DNA of 64,000 nucleotides from Streptomyces sp. SCSIO 30461 (GTDB lineage: Bacteria; Actinomycetota; Actinomycetes; Streptomycetales; Streptomycetaceae). The stretch lies in contig NZ_CP146101.1 in the NCBI RefSeq assembly GCF_037023745.1, positions 2,286,001 to 2,350,000 of the forward strand, read 5' to 3'. Below the pieces are notes generated by a model. That model did no database searches. It was given only the letters and a program-made list of their open reading frames with translations, and was not told the origin of the DNA. A program made the translations under genes and the position numbers. Shown here in pieces: positions 25,061 through 33,723 of the stretch (its first letter is position 1; the number at the start of each line of letters is the position of its first letter).

Positions 25061-26289
25061 GGAGTCTCCCTCACTTCACGGGTGTGTCCCGTCGCCGGGA
25101 ACAGCGCCGTGGTCAAGGCGGTGAACTGCTGCTCCAGACACCGGGTGGCGGTCAGGTTCCGCTCGGAGAGGGTCAGCCGCAGTTCCGCCGATCCACGCTC
25201 CAGCTCCCGGAACTGGACGAGCAGCCGCTCGGCGTCGACCTCGCGAGCCGGGTGGCAGTAAGCGGCGAGCCCCATCCGGTCCATGAGCGCGTCGCTCTTC
25301 GCCGCATAGCTGAGCGCGAGCGTGGGCGTACCGACCTTCAGCGCGCAGACCAGGTTGTGGTAGCGGGTCGCCACCACGGTGTCGGCGGCCGCCGTCTCCT
25401 TCATCAGGTCGGTCAGCGAGGACGCCCCGGCAGCGGTGACCAGCGGTGAGTCCACCGCGTCGAGGATCGCCTCGACCACCGGCACATCGACCTCGTCGCC
25501 GGTGAGCAGCCGGACCGGCCTGCCGTCCCCGACCAGCGCGCGGACGAAGCGGATCGTCCCTTCGAGGTAGCGCCGGTGGATCTCATCGGCCCTGGCGCGG
25601 TCGTCGTCGCCGCCGTGGAAGTCCATCACTCCGACGCAGACCAGACCCGACGGACGCGAGGGCGCGCTCGCCGGAAGCGCCGGCAGGGCGAACGCCAGAT
25701 CCGGGTAGATCTCGTCGCGCGCGGTGTCCACGCCCATCGCCCGCATCGCGTCGCGGGACAGCGCGTCCCGGTACGACCGGTAGGCGGCCAGCCGAGCCGA
25801 CCAGCGCACCAGGATCCGGGTCGGCCGGTTGCCGATCGCATCGGCGCCGACGCCGACCAGCGCCACCCGGGTGCGCATCAGCCGCCCTGTCGCGCACAGC
25901 AGGAACAGCGAGTACGGGAAGCCCCACGGCCGTAGCGGAAGCGTTGCCTCCAGGACGCCCATGCCCGGCACGATCACCACGTCGTGCCGGCGCACCCAGG
26001 CGGCGGTGCGGACGACGTCGGCGAGTTTGCCCAGACCCTTCGCCGCGATCGCGCCCGCACGCGACGCGGTCCGGTATTCCCCTCGATACCAGTGCAGCCG
26101 CCTCGCGGGTATCCCGTACCGGGCCGCGACGACCTCGGGTCCCCCGCACAGAGCGTCCACGACCGCCTCAGGGTGCTCGGCGCGCAGGTATCCGAGCACG
26201 GCTTCGAGCGACCCGTCGTTGCCGAGGTTGCCGGAGCCGAGCAGGCCGAACAGCCCGACGCGAACCGGGTTTCGGTCCGTTGAGGTCAA
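25057..26289 (-). CDS. Polysaccharide pyruvyl transferase family protein
   Basis: The 410-residue protein begins RVGLFGLLGSGNLGNDGSLEAVLGYLR, the signature of PS_pyruv_trans proteins, whose GNLGN loop binds phosphoenolpyruvate or sugar. Later it has DVVIVPGMGVLE, VALVGVGADAIGN and TVVATRYHNLVCALKVGTP. Family members add ketal-linked pyruvate to sugars in exopolysaccharides, which gives an acidic polymer. The gene is coupled by four-base overlaps to both neighbours. It acts in the cytosol on lipid-linked intermediates, or possibly on a nucleotide sugar. The acceptor sugar is not known. Confidence 0.87.
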   Translation of the reverse strand: MTSTDRNPVRVGLFGLLGSGNLGNDGSLEAVLGYLRAEHPEAVVDALCGGPEVVAARYGIPARRLHWYRGEYRTASRAGAIAAKGLGKLADVVRTAAWVRRHDVVIVPGMGVLEATLPLRPWGFPYSLFLLCATGRLMRTRVALVGVGADAIGNRPTRILVRWSARLAAYRSYRDALSRDAMRAMGVDTARDEIYPDLAFALPALPASAPSRPSGLVCVGVMDFHGGDDDRARADEIHRRYLEGTIRFVRALVGDGRPVRLLTGDEVDVPVVEAILDAVDSPLVTAAGASSLTDLMKETAAADTVVATRYHNLVCALKVGTPTLALSYAAKSDALMDRMGLAAYCHPAREVDAERLLVQFRELERGSAELRLTLSERNLTATRCLEQQFTALTTALFPATGHTREVRETP

Positions 26290-27242
26290 GCCCGCCTCCC
26301 CTCACGGCCGGCGACGAGAGCGTCGACGGAGACGGCGAGCCGGGCCGGGTCGACCGGTGCGCGGTCCTCGACCCGCTCGCCGGCGCCCGGCCTGACCCGG
26401 CTGGTCATCCACGCGGCCAGGTGGCGATGGCAGGCGCGCCGGTCGGCGGGGGACAGCGGCGCCCGCCGGATCGCCGCGACGAAGCCCCAGACGTACTCGG
26501 CGAGCAGCCGGGGCGTCGGGTGCAGCGGGCCTGCCCGGCGCGGGTCCAGGTTGACGCAGCGGGAGCGCTTGGAAGGGTTCGCCCGCTCGGCGCGGGTGGG
26601 GTGGTCGCGGCGGAAGTACAGCAGCTCCGGCACCTGGTGGAAGGGCCCGTGCAGGGTGATCTCGGCGACGAATGTGCGGTCCGCGTGGTGGTAGCTGCCG
26701 TGGGGCTGCACCCGGCGCAGCATGTCCGCCCGCATCACTCCGTAGAAGTCGTCGCCGCCGGGCTCGAACAGCAGACTGCGGAAGCGCTCCGGGGCGTGCG
26801 GCGAGTCGGTCGCGAGCCCGTAGTCGTACGGGACCTTCACCTGGCCGGTGCCGTCGATGACGGCCTGTCCCGAGTGGGCGAGGACCACGTCCGGCCGCTC
26901 GTCCAACGCCTGAACGCAGCGACGCAGCAGGTCCCGGGCGTAGAGGTCGTCGTGCGAGGCCCACTTGAACAGTTCGCCGCGGCATTCGGTGAACACGTAG
27001 TTGTGGTTCGGCGCGGCGCCGATGTTCCGAGGCAGCCGGATGTACCGGATGCGCGAGTCCTTCCCGGCGTACCCGCGGCAGATGTCCTGGGTCCCGTCGT
27101 TCGAGGCGTTGTCCGAGATGACCAGCTCGAAGTCCTCGTAGGTCTGTCCGAGAAGGGCGTCGAGCGCCTCGGCGAGGTACTCCTCGCCGTTGTACACGGG
27201 CAGACCGATGCTCAGCCGGGGTATACGGCGAGAGGCAGTCAT
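26286..27242 (-). CDS. Family 2 glycosyltransferase
   Basis: The 318-residue cytosolic enzyme has the GT-A signature: RLSIGLPVYNGEEYLAEALDALLGQTYEDF and the ISDNASNDGT nucleotide loop. Next is the acidic ASHDDLYARDLL motif that serves as the metal-binding DxD equivalent. The C-terminal half is variable, with HADRTFVAEITLHG. It adds one sugar during repeat-unit assembly on the lipid carrier. It overlaps both neighbours by four bases. The donor and linkage are not predictable from sequence. Confidence 0.9.
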   Translation of the reverse strand: MTASRRIPRLSIGLPVYNGEEYLAEALDALLGQTYEDFELVISDNASNDGTQDICRGYAGKDSRIRYIRLPRNIGAAPNHNYVFTECRGELFKWASHDDLYARDLLRRCVQALDERPDVVLAHSGQAVIDGTGQVKVPYDYGLATDSPHAPERFRSLLFEPGGDDFYGVMRADMLRRVQPHGSYHHADRTFVAEITLHGPFHQVPELLYFRRDHPTRAERANPSKRSRCVNLDPRRAGPLHPTPRLLAEYVWGFVAAIRRAPLSPADRRACHRHLAAWMTSRVRPGAGERVEDRAPVDPARLAVSVDALVAGREGRRA

Positions 27243-28549
27243 GGCGTCCTCACTTCATGGATCGGGTTGCGGTGGTGCTCGCGTACGGCGGACCGCAGGT
27301 GCAGCCACCACACGGCCGAGCCGCAGAGGGTCGCGGCGGCGACGCCCCACGCCGAGCCGACCGTGCCTGCCACGGCCGCCCCGCCGAGTCCACCGCCGAC
27401 ATAGCAGGCGGAGGCGATCAGTTGGCAGCGCAGGCTGCGCCGGGCCGCGCCGAGCGCGCGCAGCCCCGCCGCCGCGCCGGTACCGAGTCCGGCGCCCGCG
27501 ACGCCGAGCGTGGCCGGCACGATGAGTTCCGAGGCGGAGTGCCAGACGCCGCCGAGTGCGAACTCCCCGAACCGGTCCGGCACCAGCAGCAGCGCCGCCC
27601 CCCAGAGCAGCGCGGCGGCGGCCTGCGCGCCGCCCAGCAGGAGGCAGAAGGCGCCCAGCCGGTGCGGGGTGTGCCGGACCACCCGTGCCGCCTCCGCGAC
27701 GGTGACCAGGGACAGCCCCATCAGCACGGCGAGGAACGGCCCGAGCAGCAGCTCGGCGCCTCGGACCACCCCCACCGCGCTGACCCCGACGAGCGCGCCG
27801 AGCCCGTACGCCCGCAGTTGGCCGGCGCCACTGACACAGGTGTTCTCGACCAGATAGCGGTAGCCCAGGTCGCTGTGCTCGCGAACCCACTCGCGCGCTC
27901 CGGTCGGGTGGGGCCGGATCCCTGACTGGAAGCAGCCGTACACCGCGGCCACCGCGGCGGATGCGCCCCAGGCGAGCACGAAGGCGGCCACGCTGCCCGC
28001 CCGGGCGGCCACCACCATGGCCGGGACGAGGGCGAGGCCCCACACGACGTCGTTGACGAACGCCTTTCGCCCGGTGCCGGCGGCGAAGAACGAGTACCGC
28101 CAGGCGTCCTGCAGCAGCAGCCCGGGCAGGATGACGCCGAGGCAGGTGAACGCGGGTCCCACACTGCCGCCGAGAGCCGGTCCGCTGACCAGGCACACGG
28201 CGCCGATGACGGCACCGACACCGAGTGCGGTACCCGACGACCGGGCCACCGCCCCGCGCCAGGAGCCGTCCGGCACGCCACTGAAGCGCACCACGAGCGG
28301 GTCGGTGGCCAGCCCGCGGGAGACGCTGAGCACCACTCCGTAGGTCACCCAGGCCAGGCTGAACACACCGAACGCGGCCGGCCCGAGCGAGCGGGCCACA
28401 TAGATCCCCACCGCGAAGTTGGTCATGCTGGAGGCAGCCTGGTCGGCCAGCCCCCAGGACAACCGGCCGAACACGGCCCGCTTGGCGGCCCGCCGGGTGT
28501 GCCCGGCCGGGGCCGCCGATGCCCTCGCCTTCTCCCGCTCGGTGGTCAT
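27239..28549 (-). CDS. Polysaccharide flippase, Wzx-like
   Basis: This 436-residue polytopic protein starts at ATG 28549. It has about twelve membrane segments, starting GRLSWGLADQAASSMTNFAVGIYVARSLGP, the opening of MATE/MVF-type polysaccharide exporters. Further segments include LVEAA-like helices and GVSAVGVVRGAELLLGPFLAVLMG. Wzx flips the undecaprenyl-diphosphate-linked repeat unit to the outer leaflet. With the polymerase at 34997 and the Wzz-like genes, this completes a Wzy-dependent pathway. The N-terminal 27 residues are polar and may be cytosolic. Confidence 0.87.
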   Translation of the reverse strand: MTTEREKARASAAPAGHTRRAAKRAVFGRLSWGLADQAASSMTNFAVGIYVARSLGPAAFGVFSLAWVTYGVVLSVSRGLATDPLVVRFSGVPDGSWRGAVARSSGTALGVGAVIGAVCLVSGPALGGSVGPAFTCLGVILPGLLLQDAWRYSFFAAGTGRKAFVNDVVWGLALVPAMVVAARAGSVAAFVLAWGASAAVAAVYGCFQSGIRPHPTGAREWVREHSDLGYRYLVENTCVSGAGQLRAYGLGALVGVSAVGVVRGAELLLGPFLAVLMGLSLVTVAEAARVVRHTPHRLGAFCLLLGGAQAAAALLWGAALLLVPDRFGEFALGGVWHSASELIVPATLGVAGAGLGTGAAAGLRALGAARRSLRCQLIASACYVGGGLGGAAVAGTVGSAWGVAAATLCGSAVWWLHLRSAVREHHRNPIHEVRTP

Positions 28550-28554
28550 CGGCG

Positions 28555-29829
28555 TCAGGCCTTGACCAGCCCGGCGCCGTGCAAGGCGTCGGCCGCGTCG
28601 GCGACGGTGTCGAACGGCAGCCCCGACCGCTCGGCGACTTCCAGCAGACTGTGGTCGCCGTCGGAGAGGCTGAGCACCCAGAGCATGGCCATCTGGGCCT
28701 GCTTGGCGTCGCTCCGTCCGCCGAGCGAGTCGTACAGACCACGTCGGCCCAACTGCGGTTCGCCGTAGGGGCTGAGGTTGACGAACCGCCGGTTGCGGTC
28801 CAGCACGGCGAACGCCTCGCGGCATAGGGCGAGCGTGTCCGCCATCGCCTCGGGGGACACGAAGTCCAGGTTGTCCGCCGAGGTGTGGTATTCGGGGTAG
28901 CCGGCATACGGGGTCCGGCTGAGCGAGCCCACGCCGAGATCGAACCCGGGTGAGCAGAACTGCCGTTCGTCGTAGCCGTACGGAGTGAACTCGGCTATAC
29001 GGTGCGGGCGTTCGGAGGCGGCCAGCACATGCCGCAGCACCCGGTCGATCTCCGCGTCGCCACGTCTGCTCTGCTTGTACGTCAGTTGGCCCGAGTCGCC
29101 GGCGCAGGCCAGCACCAGCCCGTGCTTGACCCGGTCCATCCGCTCCGCGTTGCGGGCCAGCCAGGTGATCGCCCCGATGGTGCCGGGCGCGAACAGGAAA
29201 CGGTAGGTGTAGTACGGCCTCCGCTTCGCCAGCGAACGCGCCAGGAACGTCGCAACCGCGATGCCGGCCAGGTTGTCGTTGGCCAGCGAGGGGTGGCAGA
29301 CATGGCAGGAGACGATCACCTCGTCGGCGACCTGCCCGGGCACCACGTGCTCGGCGTAGGTGAGGTGGCCGTCGGAGAGCGTGGAGTCGACGCGCACCTC
29401 GTACTCGCCGTCCGGCAGCGCGTCCAAGGTCTCCTGGGCCAGGCAGAACCCCCATTCCGGCTCGTAGTAGCTGGTGCGGTACGGCACCCAGGCCGGGTGG
29501 TCCGGCAGGGTGTGCAGATGCCCGCGCAGCTCGGCCAGCGGCATGGTCGCCGACACCGGCACGCTGTAGCCGAGTACGTGCAGGCTGGATGCGGCGAAGT
29601 CGACGACCCGGTGACCTGAGCTGTCGGCGATGTACGCGTCCCGGATGTTCCACTCCTGCGGCACCGTCCAGTCGAGCACCCGAGTCCCGGTCGGCACCTC
29701 GTGCACCCGCAGAGGAATGTGCTCGCCGACGATTTCCAGGGTGGCGCGCACGCCGTCGCCGGTGATGCTCCGGCACAACGGGTACAGCCGTTCCACCAGC
29801 GTGTACATCTGCGCGCCGACCGCGGTCAT
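28555..29829 (-). CDS. DUF4910/DUF2172 peptidase-like protein
   Basis: This 424-residue protein begins MTAVGAQMYTLVERLYPLCRSITGDGVRATLEI, and an upstream frame extension is not supported. The family has a metallopeptidase-like domain (aminopeptidase fold): SCHVCHPSLANDNLAGIAVA with the metal-binding His-x-Asn-Asp-Asn-Leu set, GTIGAITWLARN, and later SADNLDFVSPEAM. A winged-helix segment closes the C-terminus (residues 350-424, with QMAMLWVLSLSDG and LLEVAERSGLPFD). Its function is not established. It sits between the epimerase and the flippase in the operon, so it may modify the nucleotide-sugar precursor or glycan. It starts at an ATGA overlap with the epimerase. Confidence 0.83.
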   Translation of the reverse strand: MTAVGAQMYTLVERLYPLCRSITGDGVRATLEIVGEHIPLRVHEVPTGTRVLDWTVPQEWNIRDAYIADSSGHRVVDFAASSLHVLGYSVPVSATMPLAELRGHLHTLPDHPAWVPYRTSYYEPEWGFCLAQETLDALPDGEYEVRVDSTLSDGHLTYAEHVVPGQVADEVIVSCHVCHPSLANDNLAGIAVATFLARSLAKRRPYYTYRFLFAPGTIGAITWLARNAERMDRVKHGLVLACAGDSGQLTYKQSRRGDAEIDRVLRHVLAASERPHRIAEFTPYGYDERQFCSPGFDLGVGSLSRTPYAGYPEYHTSADNLDFVSPEAMADTLALCREAFAVLDRNRRFVNLSPYGEPQLGRRGLYDSLGGRSDAKQAQMAMLWVLSLSDGDHSLLEVAERSGLPFDTVADAADALHGAGLVKA

Positions 29830-31016
29830 CGGCGCCACCGCAGGGTGCCGTCGACCGTGCCCGCCTCGGACGCCGCGCGCAGCACGGCAAGCCGGGTGAA
29901 GCGCCGTTCGAAGTCCTCCGAGGTCAGCCCGTATTTCCGGTAGGCGTCGGCGAGTTCGAGCGCGCCCTGCTTGACGGTCCACTCGCAGTCGAAGCCGGGC
30001 ACCGCGGCTCGGAACCGGGAGAAGTCCACCCGATACGACCGGGGGTCGGCGCCGGTCTCCCCGGTGATCACCACCTTCGAGCCGGACACCGCGTCGGCGA
30101 CCTGCTCGGCGATCTCGGCGACGGTGACGTTGTTGACCTCGCTGCCGATGTTGAACGCCCGGTCGTGCACCGAATCCCGCGGCGCGGTCAGCGCGGCGGT
30201 GAAGGCCTTCGCGATGTCCGCGGCGTGTACCAGCGGGCGCCAGGGCGTGCCGTCGGAGAGCACCAGCACCTCACCGGACAGGAGCGCGTGGCCCACCAGG
30301 TTGTTCAGCACGATGTCGGCGCGCAGCCGGGGGGAGTAGCCGAAAGCGGTGGCGTTGCGCATGTAGACCGGGCTGAAGTCGCCGTCGGCCAGGGCGTGCA
30401 GGTCGTCCTCCACCCGCACCTTGGACTCCGCGTAGGGCGTCACCGGGCGCAGCGGGGCGTCCTCGGACACCAGGTCCGCCGAGTCACCGCCGCCGGCGGC
30501 GCCGTACACCGAGCAGGTCGACGCGTACAGGAAGCGCCGCACTCCGGCGTCGCGGGCCAGCCGGGCCAACCGCACGGATGCGTGGTGGTTGATGTCATAG
30601 GTCAGCTCCGGCGCCAGCGATCCGAGCGGGTCGTTGGACAGCGCCGCGAGGTGGATCACGGCGTCCACCCCGGCCACGTGTTCGGCCGTGATGTCGCGCA
30701 GGTCCACCCGATGCCCCGTGGGGGTACCGCCCATAGGCGCGCCGGCGCCGATTGGGGTGGGGGTACCGCCCATAGGCGCGCCGGCGCCGATTGGGGTGGG
30801 GGTACCGCCCATAGGCGCGCCGGCGCCGATTGGGGTGGGGGTACCGCCCATAGGCGCGCCGGCGCCGATTGGGGGAGGATCCACAGGCGCGGGCCCGAGG
30901 ACGCAGTCGGCGAACAGGCCGGCGTCGAGACCGACGACCTCGTGCCCGGCGGCGGTCAGTACCGGGGCCATCACGGAGCCCAGGTAGCCCTGGTGCCCGG
31001 TCAGTAGTACGCGCAA
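29826..31016 (-). CDS. NAD-dependent sugar epimerase with tandem-repeat insertion
   Basis: The 396-residue SDR enzyme has the NAD-binding glycine motif GHQGYLGS at residues 7-14. It has an HLAALSNDP strand and the catalytic YAESK (Tyr195, Lys199) with Ser/Thr near residue 167. In most epimerases of this type the DAGLFADCVLGP strand is followed by the VDLRDIT strand directly. Here residues 49-100 form four perfect copies of PIGAGAPMGGTPT. This would project from the Rossmann fold between beta2 and beta3, near the adenosine-binding side. Everything else looks intact. The enzyme probably acts on a CDP- or dTDP-sugar 4-keto intermediate. Confidence 0.86.
   Translation of the reverse strand: MRVLLTGHQGYLGSVMAPVLTAAGHEVVGLDAGLFADCVLGPAPVDPPPIGAGAPMGGTPTPIGAGAPMGGTPTPIGAGAPMGGTPTPIGAGAPMGGTPTGHRVDLRDITAEHVAGVDAVIHLAALSNDPLGSLAPELTYDINHHASVRLARLARDAGVRRFLYASTCSVYGAAGGGDSADLVSEDAPLRPVTPYAESKVRVEDDLHALADGDFSPVYMRNATAFGYSPRLRADIVLNNLVGHALLSGEVLVLSDGTPWRPLVHAADIAKAFTAALTAPRDSVHDRAFNIGSEVNNVTVAEIAEQVADAVSGSKVVITGETGADPRSYRVDFSRFRAAVPGFDCEWTVKQGALELADAYRKYGLTSEDFERRFTRLAVLRAASEAGTVDGTLRWRR
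30723..30878. repeat. Four tandem 39-bp repeats inside epimerase gene
   Basis: The plus-strand unit starts with GGTACCGCCCAT and ends GATTGGGGTGGG. The copies begin at 30723, 30762, 30801 and 30840 with exact 39-bp spacing; the last copy differs only at its final bases (GGGAGG). The period is a multiple of three, so the gene stays in frame. The TGGGGGTACC core and GGGGGAGG end resemble short dispersed repeats found between Streptomyces genes; that comparison is from memory and needs checking. Confidence 0.95.
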
Positions 31017-31019
31017 GGT

Positions 31020-31667
31020 TCATCCCCCCAGATTGAGCGTGAGTTTGGCGACGGCGAACGCCTCGGCGTAGCGCGTGTGGCATTCGATTCCGCGGATTCG
31101 GGCGAGGCCGATGAAGGCCTCCCGGTCGTACCATGGCCGGTGCCGTTGCGAGGGGTAGTGCTCCTGCAGCAGCCGCACCTTCTGCTCGGCGATCTCCGGC
31201 GACAACGGCTGGTATGCCGCCGGACGGCCGAGATCGCCGTCCCACTTGACGATCTCGTAGCCGAGCACGAGATGGTCGCGGAATGCGGTGGTCATCAGTT
31301 TCGCCAGGCCGCGGTGGTCCTGGTGCGCGTCATCGGTGCGCGGTGCCAGCACGAGTTCCGGCTCTGTCCCGGCGCGCAGCTCCTCGACAGCGGCCTTGGC
31401 CTCCTCCCAGTGCGCGGGGAGCCGACCGTCCGGCAGTTTGAGCACGGTCAGCCGCAGATCGGCACCCGGGCAGAAGGCGGCGAGCGCGGCCCGCTCCTCC
31501 TGCTCCCGAGCACTGCCACCGCCTGAGAGCACCAGGACGTCGATGCGGATGCCGGGCCGCGCGAGGCACAGCGTCAGCAGCGTGCCGCCGGCTCCGATGG
31601 CGATGTCGTCGCAGTGTGCGCCCACCGCGACGAGCCGGTCCAGGGACCCGGCCCCGAGCCGGATCAC
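31020..31667 (-). CDS. PIG-L family deacetylase
   Basis: This 215-residue enzyme starts at GTG 31667 with GAGCGAG before it. It shows the zinc-binding AVGAHCDDIAIGAGG motif at residues 14-27 (AHxDD with His18 and Asp20-Asp21) and HQDHRGLAKLMTTAF, which supplies the second histidine. PIG-L enzymes deacetylate GlcNAc-type sugars. The gene overlaps the cytidylyltransferase gene in a GTGA junction. In this operon it most likely removes an N-acetyl group from a sugar nucleotide or glycan. The exact substrate is unknown. Confidence 0.87.
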   Translation of the reverse strand: MIRLGAGSLDRLVAVGAHCDDIAIGAGGTLLTLCLARPGIRIDVLVLSGGGSAREQEERAALAAFCPGADLRLTVLKLPDGRLPAHWEEAKAAVEELRAGTEPELVLAPRTDDAHQDHRGLAKLMTTAFRDHLVLGYEIVKWDGDLGRPAAYQPLSPEIAEQKVRLLQEHYPSQRHRPWYDREAFIGLARIRGIECHTRYAEAFAVAKLTLNLGG

Positions 31668-32491
31668 GCCCTCGCTCCGAAGGCGTCCCCGCCGGCCACG
31701 GCGCTCGCCGCCGCGCCGTCCCGTTCCCACACCGCCCACGGACGGTCGCCGCGGGCGTAGGCGTCGTCGAGGGCGGCGCGCTCCTTCACGGTGTCGGTCG
31801 GCTTCCAGAAGCCGCGGTGCTGGTACGCCACCAGCCTTCCTCGCTTGGCCAGTTGGGCGCATCCATCGGCGACCAGGTCCCCGTTCTCCGGGATGTGGTC
31901 GAAGACCTCCTGACGGAGCACGAAGTAGCCGCCGTTCTCCCAGAGCGGCATGTCGCTGACCGCGGTGATGCCCCCCACCAGACCGTCATCGCCCAGGTCC
32001 ACGCAGTGGAAGGAGGACTGCGGCGGCACCACCATCATCGATGCCCCGGCGTCGCGCCGGGCGAACCGGTCGATCATCTCCGGCAGTGGGGCGTCGGTGA
32101 GCACGTCGGCGTAGTTGGCGAGGAACATCTCGTCGCCGTCCAGGTGGTGGCGCACCCGGCGCAGCCGCTCCCCGATCGGCGACTCGATGCCGGTCTGCAC
32201 GAACGTGATCGTCCAGGAGGCGATGTCGGTGGACAGCAACTCGGTCCGCCCGCCCCGCAGTACGAAGTCGTTGGACGTGGTCTCCTCGTAGTTGAGGAAG
32301 AAGTCCTTGATGTGGTGGGCCCCGTATCCGAGGCACAGGATGAACTCCGTGTGCCCGAAGGACGCGTAGTAGCGCATGACGTGCCAGATCAGCGGCCGCG
32401 GGCCGACCATCGCCATCGGCTTGGGCATGTCGTCGGACGACCCGCTGCGCATACGCAGCCCGTAGCCGCCGCAGAACAGTACGACCTTCAT
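31664..32491 (-). CDS. Sugar-phosphate cytidylyltransferase, RfbF-like
   Basis: This 275-residue enzyme begins KVVLFCGGYGLRMRSGS, the nucleotide-binding loop of sugar nucleotidyltransferases, then DDMPKPMAMVGPRPLIWHVM. YASFGHTEFILCLGYGAHHIKDFFLNYE is a hallmark of glucose-1-phosphate cytidylyltransferases, and the YADVLTDAP metal-binding strand follows. It makes CDP-glucose or a similar CDP-sugar. It overlaps the methyltransferase and PIG-L genes by four bases each. No CDP-glucose 4,6-dehydratase is evident, so the downstream CDP-sugar is not standard. The gene belongs to the tailoring block. Confidence 0.88.
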   Translation of the reverse strand: MKVVLFCGGYGLRMRSGSSDDMPKPMAMVGPRPLIWHVMRYYASFGHTEFILCLGYGAHHIKDFFLNYEETTSNDFVLRGGRTELLSTDIASWTITFVQTGIESPIGERLRRVRHHLDGDEMFLANYADVLTDAPLPEMIDRFARRDAGASMMVVPPQSSFHCVDLGDDGLVGGITAVSDMPLWENGGYFVLRQEVFDHIPENGDLVADGCAQLAKRGRLVAYQHRGFWKPTDTVKERAALDDAYARGDRPWAVWERDGAAASAVAGGDAFGARA

Positions 32492-33723
32492 GGCTTGACC
32501 TCGACAATGCTCAGTTCCGGTATGGGAAACACCAGTCGACCGCCCCAGGCGTGCATGAAGGACAGCTGCTCGACCAGTTCGTCCCGCAGGTTCCACGGGA
32601 GGACGAGGACGTAGTCCGGCCTGTCGGCGGCTATCTGCTCGGGCGGCAGGATCGGGATGCGGGTGCCGGGGGTGAACCTGCCGTGCTTGTAGGGGTTGCG
32701 GTCGACCGTGTAAGGGAGCAGGTCGGGCCGGATGCCGCAGTGGTTGAGCAGGGTGTTGCCCTTGCCCGGTGCCCCGTAGCCGACGACCGACTCACCGCGC
32801 TCGGCCGCCTCGATGAGGAACCGCAGCAGGTCCCGGCGCACCGTGGCCACCCGGGCGGAGAACTCGGTGTACCCGGAGAGCTCCCGCAGCCCTGCGGACT
32901 TCTCCCGGTCCAGCACGTCGGCGACCCTGCGACTCGGCTTGCCGGCCGACTCGGCAGGCCGGGCCCACAGCCTGATGGATCCGCCGTGTGTCGGGAGCGA
33001 CTCGACGTCCACGAGCGTGAGTCCGCCGCTCTCCAGCGCCCGGATCGCGGACGCGACGGTGTAGTACTGGAAGTGCTCGTGGTAGATCGTGTCGTACTGG
33101 TTCTCCTCGATCAGGGTCAGCAGGTGCTGCACCTCGATGGAGACCCAGCCGTCGTCGGCTACCAGAGCGCGCAGCCCCCGGGTGAACCCGACCACGTCGG
33201 GGATGTGCGCATACACGTTGTTGGCCACGACCAGGTCCGCCGGGCCGTGTTCGGCGCGGACGGCCGAGCCGGTGTCCGGGGACAGGAACTCCGTGAGCGT
33301 GGGCACACTGGCGTCCCGCGCCGCGGCGCCGACGTTCACCGACGGCTCGATGCCCAGGCAGCGGATCCCCCGGTCCACCACATGCCTCAGCAGGTACCCG
33401 TCGTTGCTCGCGACCTCGACCACGAAGGCGTCGGTGCCGAGACCCAGCCGTTGTACGGCGTCGGCGACGAATGTGCGTGCGTGCTCCACCCAGGAGGTCG
33501 AGTAGGAGGAGAAGTAGGCGTATTCGCTGAACGTCTCCTCCGGAGTGATCAGCGGAGGGAGCTGCGCGAGCCAGCAGTCGGTGCAGACCCGCAGATGCAG
33601 TGGGTACGTGGGCTCGGGTCGGTCCAGTTCGTCCGCTGCGAGGAAGCTCTCACACGGCGGGGTCGCCCCCAGATCGACCACGCTCGCCAGCGCCGCCGAG
33701 CCGCAGAGTCGGCATCGTGTCAT
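32488..33723 (-). CDS. SAM-dependent sugar C-methyltransferase-like protein
   Basis: This 411-residue protein opens with a zinc-binding region MTRCRLCGSAALASVVDLG (CxxC) and CTDCWLAQL (CxxC), as in TylCIII/NovU-type C-methyltransferases. The SAM-binding region has VVEVASNDGYLLRHV, with VVANNVYAHIPDV and SIEVQHLLTLIEENQYDTIYHEHF. The C-terminal Rossmann-like domain has VVGYGAPGKGNTLLN. The three-domain layout matches sugar-3-C-methyltransferases that act on TDP-4-keto sugars. ATG 33723 is the sensible start; the stop of the upstream gene shares a base with it. Confidence 0.88.
   Translation of the reverse strand: MTRCRLCGSAALASVVDLGATPPCESFLAADELDRPEPTYPLHLRVCTDCWLAQLPPLITPEETFSEYAYFSSYSTSWVEHARTFVADAVQRLGLGTDAFVVEVASNDGYLLRHVVDRGIRCLGIEPSVNVGAAARDASVPTLTEFLSPDTGSAVRAEHGPADLVVANNVYAHIPDVVGFTRGLRALVADDGWVSIEVQHLLTLIEENQYDTIYHEHFQYYTVASAIRALESGGLTLVDVESLPTHGGSIRLWARPAESAGKPSRRVADVLDREKSAGLRELSGYTEFSARVATVRRDLLRFLIEAAERGESVVGYGAPGKGNTLLNHCGIRPDLLPYTVDRNPYKHGRFTPGTRIPILPPEQIAADRPDYVLVLPWNLRDELVEQLSFMHAWGGRLVFPIPELSIVEVKP

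Noticed and set aside
27239..29890. Long minus-strand frame joining flippase and an upstream peptide
   Set aside because: Only the part from ATG 28549 is homologous to flippases. The upstream extension is antisense-style sequence in the frame of the DUF4910 gene.
30723..30878. Possible CRISPR-like array
   Set aside because: Repeats are directly adjacent with a 39-bp period and no unique spacers, and they are in frame in an epimerase gene.
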